From the NCBI GenBank assembly GCA_020432595.1, contig JAGQGA010000036.1:1-17436 (forward strand): a stretch of DNA of 17,436 nucleotides, in the 5' to 3' direction. The first letter of the stretch is position 1. Each line of letters starts with the position of its first letter. Source of the DNA: Anaerolineales bacterium. GTDB lineage: Bacteria; Chloroflexota; Anaerolineae; Promineifilales; Promineifilaceae. The notes beneath the pieces were generated by a model, which did no database searches, was not told the origin of the DNA, and was given only the letters and a program-made list of their open reading frames with translations. Positions 13,581 to 17,436 of this stretch are shown here, one piece after another. Both the position numbers and the translations under genes were made by a program.

Positions 13581-14909
13581 ATGCAAGAAACGACACCCAC
13601 AAACCCACGCCCTACCCCAACAAACTGGCCGCCCCTGCTTTTGTTAGGGGTTCTCCTGCTTCTGGCTCTCGTTATCGCCATCGGCCAATTTGGGCTGGCA
13701 AACGACGACCCCGCGTTGGTGGACTCTACGCCGGGGCAGCTTGCCCTGTGGGTGGCCGACCAAACCACGCAGCCGGAGCGACGGGTGGAATCGTGGCTGG
13801 TGTGGCTGACCAAACCGACTGCACCCAACGGCGTGTTAAGCGAAACGGCCGCTTTAGGACGGGCGCGGTTTATCTTGGGGCTGCTGCCACTGTTGGTGGC
13901 CGGGCTGGCCGGGTATGCGGCGTGGGTGGTGTGGAAAAGGCCAAAAGGTGGGAGAGAAACGGCCGTTTTTCTCCTCCTCGCCTACACCTTCCTCCTCTTC
14001 AACATCCCCGCCCACAGCCAACCCGCCTTCACCCTCGTTCTCGTTGGCATCGTCGGCAGCCTTGTCGCCGCCTTTCTCGCCCCCGGCCACGTCTCCTCCC
14101 GGCTCGGCTTCTTTGTCATCATCGCCACCATCCTGGTTGGCTGGGAGCTATACAAAATTGTCGGCGATGCCACCGGCAACGTCCTGCCCCTCACCGATTT
14201 CCCCTGGAAGCTCCCCCACTGGCAAACCGTGGCCGAAGCCCTGCTCCAGCCCGCCCGCCGCAACGGCCCCCAACTATTGGTACGCATTCTTGCCGCCGCT
14301 AGTTGGGTAACATGGATTGAAGCGTTTATGGGGTTTGTCGTAGGCAGCTTGCTTGGGTTTGGGCTGGGGGTGCTGTTTGCCCACAACCCACTGTTGGAGC
14401 GCGGCCTGCTGCCCTACGCCGTTGCTTCCCAAACCGTTCCCATCATCGCCATTGCCCCCATGATTGTCGCCTGGCTAGGGCAAGGCATCGTTTCCGTCGC
14501 CGTCATCTCCGCCTATCTCGCCTTTTTTCCCGTCACCATCAACACCCTGCGCGGCCTGCTCTCGCCCGACCAGCGCAAGCTGGATTTAATGCAGTCGTAT
14601 GCCGCCTCCAAATCCACCATCTTGTGGAAGCTGCGGCTGCCCTCGGCACTGCCCTACATTTTTTCCGCGCTCAAAGTCGCTTCCACCGCCTGCGTCGTCG
14701 GAGCCATCGTCGGCGAACTGCCCTCCAGCCGCAGCGACGGGCTGGCGGCTGCCATTCTCCGCGCCAGCGGCAACTACGCCTCGGAGCCAGAAAAACTGTG
14801 GGCGGCAATTATCATGGCCTCACTCGTAGGTATGCTCTTTTTTGGCCTTGTTAGCCTGGCGGAACAACTCACCTTGCGCGGCTTTGCCGTGGCGCGAGAA
14901 CAATCATGA
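13581..14909 (+). CDS. ABC transporter permease 1 with an N-terminal membrane extension
   Basis: The 442-residue membrane protein belongs to the NitT/TauT/SsuC-type binding-protein-dependent permeases, which are normally about 250-270 residues. The permease core starts near residue 175 (FVIIATILVGWELYKI), with transmembrane stretches near 245-267, 279-299, 304-323, 362-380 and 407-427. The cytoplasmic EAA-type loop SYAASKSTILWKLRLPSALPY is at about 339-359, where the ATPase docks. Residues 1-170 are an added module with about four hydrophobic segments (18-37, 97-117, 128-142, 149-167) that I cannot assign. The ATG at 13581 lacks a Shine-Dalgarno because a dispersed repeat lies just upstream. 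It overlaps the ATPase gene by 4 nt (ATGA). It probably pairs with permease 2 as a heterodimer. Confidence 0.87.
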   Translation: MQETTPTNPRPTPTNWPPLLLLGVLLLLALVIAIGQFGLANDDPALVDSTPGQLALWVADQTTQPERRVESWLVWLTKPTAPNGVLSETAALGRARFILGLLPLLVAGLAGYAAWVVWKRPKGGRETAVFLLLAYTFLLFNIPAHSQPAFTLVLVGIVGSLVAAFLAPGHVSSRLGFFVIIATILVGWELYKIVGDATGNVLPLTDFPWKLPHWQTVAEALLQPARRNGPQLLVRILAAASWVTWIEAFMGFVVGSLLGFGLGVLFAHNPLLERGLLPYAVASQTVPIIAIAPMIVAWLGQGIVSVAVISAYLAFFPVTINTLRGLLSPDQRKLDLMQSYAASKSTILWKLRLPSALPYIFSALKVASTACVVGAIVGELPSSRSDGLAAAILRASGNYASEPEKLWAAIIMASLVGMLFFGLVSLAEQLTLRGFAVAREQS

Positions 14910-15697
14910 ACAACAAACCCGTTATTTCTGTCTCATCAGCCAACAAAATTTTTAACGTGGGCAGCGACGAAGCCGTCATCGCCCTCAAAGACATCAACCT
15001 AGAAATCCAGCCAGGGGAGTTTGTCTCCTTTATTGGCCCATCGGGCTGCGGCAAGTCCACGCTGCTGCGGCTGATTGCCAACTTGACGGAGCCAACCAAC
15101 GGCACGGTGGTGGTCAATGGCAAATCGCCGCAGGAAGCGCGGCTGAACCGCGAATATGGCTTTGTTTTTCAGGCGGCGACGCTGTATGAATGGCGCACGA
15201 TTAAGAAAAATGTGCAGTTGCCGCTGGAAATTATGGGCTACGCGCTGGAGGAACAGGAGCAGCGAGCGCAGAAGATGCTGGAGATGGTGGAGCTAGGGCG
15301 GTTTGGCAACCATTACCCCGGCCAGCTTTCGGGCGGGATGCAGCAGCGGGCTTCGATTGCGCGGGCGCTGGCCTTTGAGCCGCCACTGCTGCTGATGGAT
15401 GAGCCGTTTGGGGCATTGGATGAGTTTACCCGCGACCGGATGAATATGGAACTGCTGCGAATTTGGCGGCAAACGCAGACAACGGTGCTGTTTGTGACCC
15501 ACAGCATTGCCGAAGCGGTCTTTTTGTCTACACGGGTTGTGGTGATGTCGGCGCGACCGGGGCGCATCAAGGATGTGATTGACATTGACCTGCCTCACCC
15601 GCGCCTGTTTGAAACGCGGGAATCGGAGGCTTATTATGGGTATGTAACGGCCGTTCGTGAAAGCCTCCGCGATGCCTTCCATGCCGACATTGAGTAA
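14906..15697 (+). CDS. ABC transporter ATP-binding protein (NitT/TauT/SsuB type)
   Basis: The 263-residue ATPase powers import through the two flanking permeases. Walker A GPSGCGKST is at 44-52, the Q-loop Gln89 in GFVFQAATLYEW, the signature LSGGMQQR at 141-148, Walker B LLLMDE at 161-166 followed by the D-loop GALD, and the switch His199 in FVTHS. The FQ-x-x-x-L-x-x-W pattern and the tail PRLFETRESEAYYGY are typical of nitrate/sulfonate/taurine/thiamine-precursor importers. Its ATG overlaps the previous stop (ATGA), and the next gene starts 3 nt after its stop, so the three are translationally coupled. One ACGGCCGT octamer is near the 3' end. The substrate is not set by the ATPase. Confidence 0.93.
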   Translation: MNNKPVISVSSANKIFNVGSDEAVIALKDINLEIQPGEFVSFIGPSGCGKSTLLRLIANLTEPTNGTVVVNGKSPQEARLNREYGFVFQAATLYEWRTIKKNVQLPLEIMGYALEEQEQRAQKMLEMVELGRFGNHYPGQLSGGMQQRASIARALAFEPPLLLMDEPFGALDEFTRDRMNMELLRIWRQTQTTVLFVTHSIAEAVFLSTRVVVMSARPGRIKDVIDIDLPHPRLFETRESEAYYGYVTAVRESLRDAFHADIE

Positions 15698-15700
15698 GCA

Positions 15701-16495
15701 ATGGTAGCAAACACCAATTCCAAACTGGTTGAGCGACTGCGCTACTACCTGCCCACAATTGTGGTAGCGGTGGCGGTGCTGGGGCTTTGGGAACTGCTGG
15801 TGCGGCTGTTTAACATCCAGCAATTTTTGCTGCCCAAACCCAGCAGCATCGTCGCCTCACTTATCAACGAGTGGCCGGTGATTGCGCCGCGCATCTTTTT
15901 TACGACGCGCAGCGCGGTGGGTGGGTTTGTGATGGGAACGGCCGTTGGTGTTCTCATGGCCTTCATCACCGCCCGCTTTGTCAGCCTGCGCGAAGCGATG
16001 ATGCCCTTTGCCATCGCCGCCAACTCCGTCCCCATCATCGCCCTCTCCCCCATCATGTTCAACTGGTTTGGCCCGCTCAACCCGTTTTCCTGGATGGTTA
16101 TCGTCTCGGTGATGGTCTTTTTCCCCGTCCTCATCAACACCGTGCGTGGCCTGACCGAAGTCCAGCCAGAAGCACTAGAATTGATGCGTTCCTACGCCGC
16201 CAGCCCACTCAAGGTGCTTCTATCGCTGCGCGTACCCAACGCCCTGCCCTATCTGTTTAGCGCCCTGCGCGTTGCCAGCGTCTTGAGCATGATTGGGGCG
16301 ATTGTGGCCGACTTTTTTGGCGCAGAACGCAACACGCTGGGCAAATATGTAACGCAAGAAGCGGCCGTTTTGCGCTTTGCCAACACCTGGGCGGCTATCC
16401 TTGTCGCCAGCCTCATCGGCATTGCCCTCTATACCTTTGTGCTGCTGGTGGAACGGTGGTTTTTAATGCCCTGGTCGAAGGGGCAAGAAGTATAA
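15701..16495 (+). CDS. ABC transporter permease 2 (NitT/TauT/RibX-like)
   Basis: The 264-residue inner-membrane permease has the normal family length. The opening helix is about 15-35 (YLPTIVVAVAVLGLWELLV), followed by FLLPKPSSIVASL, the usual periplasmic lead. Transmembrane stretches lie near 72-92, 104-122, 130-149, 185-205 and 228-252. The EAA loop ELMRSYAASPLKVLLSLRVP (160-179) then PNALPYLF contacts the ATPase. It starts 3 nt after the ATPase stop. Having two unlike permeases in one operon suggests a heteromeric channel with permease 1. Relatives carry riboflavin or HMP/thiamine precursors, nitrate and sulfonates; here the nearby pyrimidine enzymes favour a pyrimidine-like ring. The specificity is inferred. 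Confidence 0.9.
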   Translation: MVANTNSKLVERLRYYLPTIVVAVAVLGLWELLVRLFNIQQFLLPKPSSIVASLINEWPVIAPRIFFTTRSAVGGFVMGTAVGVLMAFITARFVSLREAMMPFAIAANSVPIIALSPIMFNWFGPLNPFSWMVIVSVMVFFPVLINTVRGLTEVQPEALELMRSYAASPLKVLLSLRVPNALPYLFSALRVASVLSMIGAIVADFFGAERNTLGKYVTQEAAVLRFANTWAAILVASLIGIALYTFVLLVERWFLMPWSKGQEV

Positions 16496-16500
16496 CGTTG

Positions 16501-16557
16501 GAGATTAGAGATTGGAGATTTTGCCTCTCCAATCCCCAATCTCCAGTCTCTAATCTC
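16501..16557. repeat. Intergenic hairpin of GAGATTG-type units (second site)
   Basis: GAGATTAGAGATTGGAGATT (16501-16520) pairs at 19 of 20 positions with AATCTCCAGTCTCTAATCTC (16538-16557), with a 17-nt loop. The same 7-nt-like unit as at 3138-3196 is used. It lies between permease 2 and the binding-protein gene and could set their relative expression by mRNA stabilisation. Confidence 0.72.
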
Positions 16558-16565
16558 AAGTGCAG

Positions 16566-16633
16566 AGGAGGTGATTCACAAACAAAAACTGTTTACTGTT
16601 TACTGTCAACTGTTTACTAATTTTCACGAGGAG
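16566..16633 (+). repeat. CTGTTTA direct repeats between two Shine-Dalgarno-like sites
   Basis: A near-perfect anti-16S match AGGAGGTGAT (16566-16575) has no start codon in range. It is followed by tandem CTGTTTA units (about 16589-16618) and then by another GAGGAG (16628-16633), 11 nt before the binding-protein ATG. The two GAGGAG sites suggest that the heptamer array split or duplicated the leader. Confidence 0.45.
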
Positions 16634-16644
16634 ATTCTGAGAAG

Positions 16645-17436
16645 ATGAAAAAGCAATTGGTTGTCTTTGTTTTGATGCTTGTCTTTGGTGTTTTTGTTTT
16701 GTCGGCGTGCAGCGGTGGTGGGGAACCAACGGCCGTTCGTGTGCAATTACAGTGGGTCGCCCAATCCCAGTTCGCTGGCTACTACGCCGCCCTGGAAGAA
16801 GGGTACTATGAAGAAGAAGGGCTGGATGTCACCATTCTCGAAGGTGCGCCCGACATTGTGCCGCAGCAGGTATGCGTCAACGGCGGTGCCGAGTTCTGTA
16901 CCGCTTGGGTTCCCAAAGCACTCGAATCCCGCGAAGCTGGAGCCGATTTGGTCAACATCGCCCAGATTTACCAGCGTAGCGGTACACTGGAAGTGTCGTT
17001 CAAAGATTCTGGTATTACCTCCGTAGCCGATTTGGCCGGCCGCAACGTAGGTGTCTGGGACTTTGGCAACGAGCATGAGGTGTTTGCCGCCCTGCGGAAA
17101 GAAGGGCTTGACCCCGAAAGCGATGTCGACATCGTCATTCAGCCGTTTGATATGACCCTGCTGCTGACGGGCGAAATTGATGCCGCCGAGGCAATGATCT
17201 ACAACGAATATGCCCAGGTGCTGGAAGCGGAAAACCCGGCCACAGGGGAACTCTACAAGCCCGAAGACCTCAACGTCATCAACTTCAACGACGTGGGCAC
17301 GGCCATGCTGCAAGATGCGGTCTGGGTCACCGATTCTTGGATTAGTCAGGACGGCAACGATGCCATTGCGGAGAAGTTTTTGCGGGCAACGTTCCGGGGC
17401 TGGATGTTCTGCCGCGATAATTTGGATGCCTGCGTG
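16645..17436 (+). CDS. NMT1/THI5-like ABC substrate-binding lipoprotein, cut by window edge
   Basis: The first 264 codons are present and the frame is open to the window end. The signal peptide MKKQLVVFVLMLVFGVFVLS leads to the lipobox LSAC with Cys22, so the protein is anchored outside the cytoplasmic membrane. The mature part begins VRVQLQWVAQSQFAGYYAAL, then EEGYYEEEGLDVTILEG, the signature of NMT1/THI5-type binding proteins including riboflavin-binding RibY and HMP-binding ThiY. SVADLAGRNVGVWDFGNE (about 126-143) is the second-lobe entry strand. These proteins bind pyrimidine-, flavin- or aromatic-type rings. With dihydropyrimidinase and a carbamoyl amidase in the same run, a pyrimidine or hydantoin is the best guess, riboflavin the main alternative. 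GAGGAG lies 11 nt upstream, an unusually long spacing. One ACGGCCGT site is just after the lipobox. Confidence 0.88.
   Translation, partial: MKKQLVVFVLMLVFGVFVLSACSGGGEPTAVRVQLQWVAQSQFAGYYAALEEGYYEEEGLDVTILEGAPDIVPQQVCVNGGAEFCTAWVPKALESREAGADLVNIAQIYQRSGTLEVSFKDSGITSVADLAGRNVGVWDFGNEHEVFAALRKEGLDPESDVDIVIQPFDMTLLLTGEIDAAEAMIYNEYAQVLEAENPATGELYKPEDLNVINFNDVGTAMLQDAVWVTDSWISQDGNDAIAEKFLRATFRGWMFCRDNLDACV

Noticed and set aside
16589..16618. CRISPR-like array
   Set aside because: The repeats are 7-nt tandem units without spacers, and no cas genes are present.

Overview
The window is 17.4 kb of bacterial chromosome. Gene style, a GC-rich core, an NMT1/THI5-type transporter and many short intergenic palindromes suggest a Chloroflexota-like organism. 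That assignment is an inference from style, not proven here. Most of the sequence is GC-rich and carries the octamer ACGGCCGT at least 17 times. Two AT-rich stretches (about 4.1-6.29 kb and 7.2-10.9 kb) carry none and look acquired.

Layout. Positions 1-880, minus strand: purine salvage, with xpt upstream of the 5' end of guaA (GMP synthase, cut by the window edge). Positions 1029-2050, plus: a near-consensus sigma70 promoter driving a long-chain polyprenyl diphosphate synthase. Positions 2376-3137, plus: a calcineurin-like metallophosphoesterase. Positions 3199-4104, plus: a GrdB/PrdB-like reductase read as two ORFs split by one in-frame TGA. A U-x-x-C motif and a well-placed bacterial SECIS-like hairpin make it a likely selenoprotein. 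Positions 4272-6287, plus: an AT-rich two-gene AAA ATPase + RloB/TOPRIM-like operon resembling AbiL-type phage defence. Positions 6291-7136, minus: an NmrA-like NAD(P)-binding protein. Positions 7224-10173, minus: a secreted subtilisin-family protease followed by a PrcB-domain lipoprotein, a pairing that recalls the Treponema dentilisin locus.

Positions 10842-17436, plus: a probable operon for uptake and reductive-pathway breakdown of pyrimidine-type rings. It encodes a nitrilase-family carbamoyl-amide hydrolase, a dihydropyrimidinase, a small antitoxin-like ORF, ABC permease 1 (with an N-terminal extension), the ABC ATPase, ABC permease 2 and an NMT1-like binding lipoprotein cut by the window edge. 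The substrate is inferred from the enzyme neighbours.

Intergenic gaps hold several palindrome families: heptad-like hairpins at 241-292, 3138-3196 and 16501-16557; about 100-bp inverted repeats at 2071-2172 and 13471-13570; and a palindrome at 11812-11865. The most notable item is the undeclared selenocysteine codon at 3733. Next are the protease/PrcB pair with a Glu at the usual catalytic Asp position, and the ACGGCCGT octamer.
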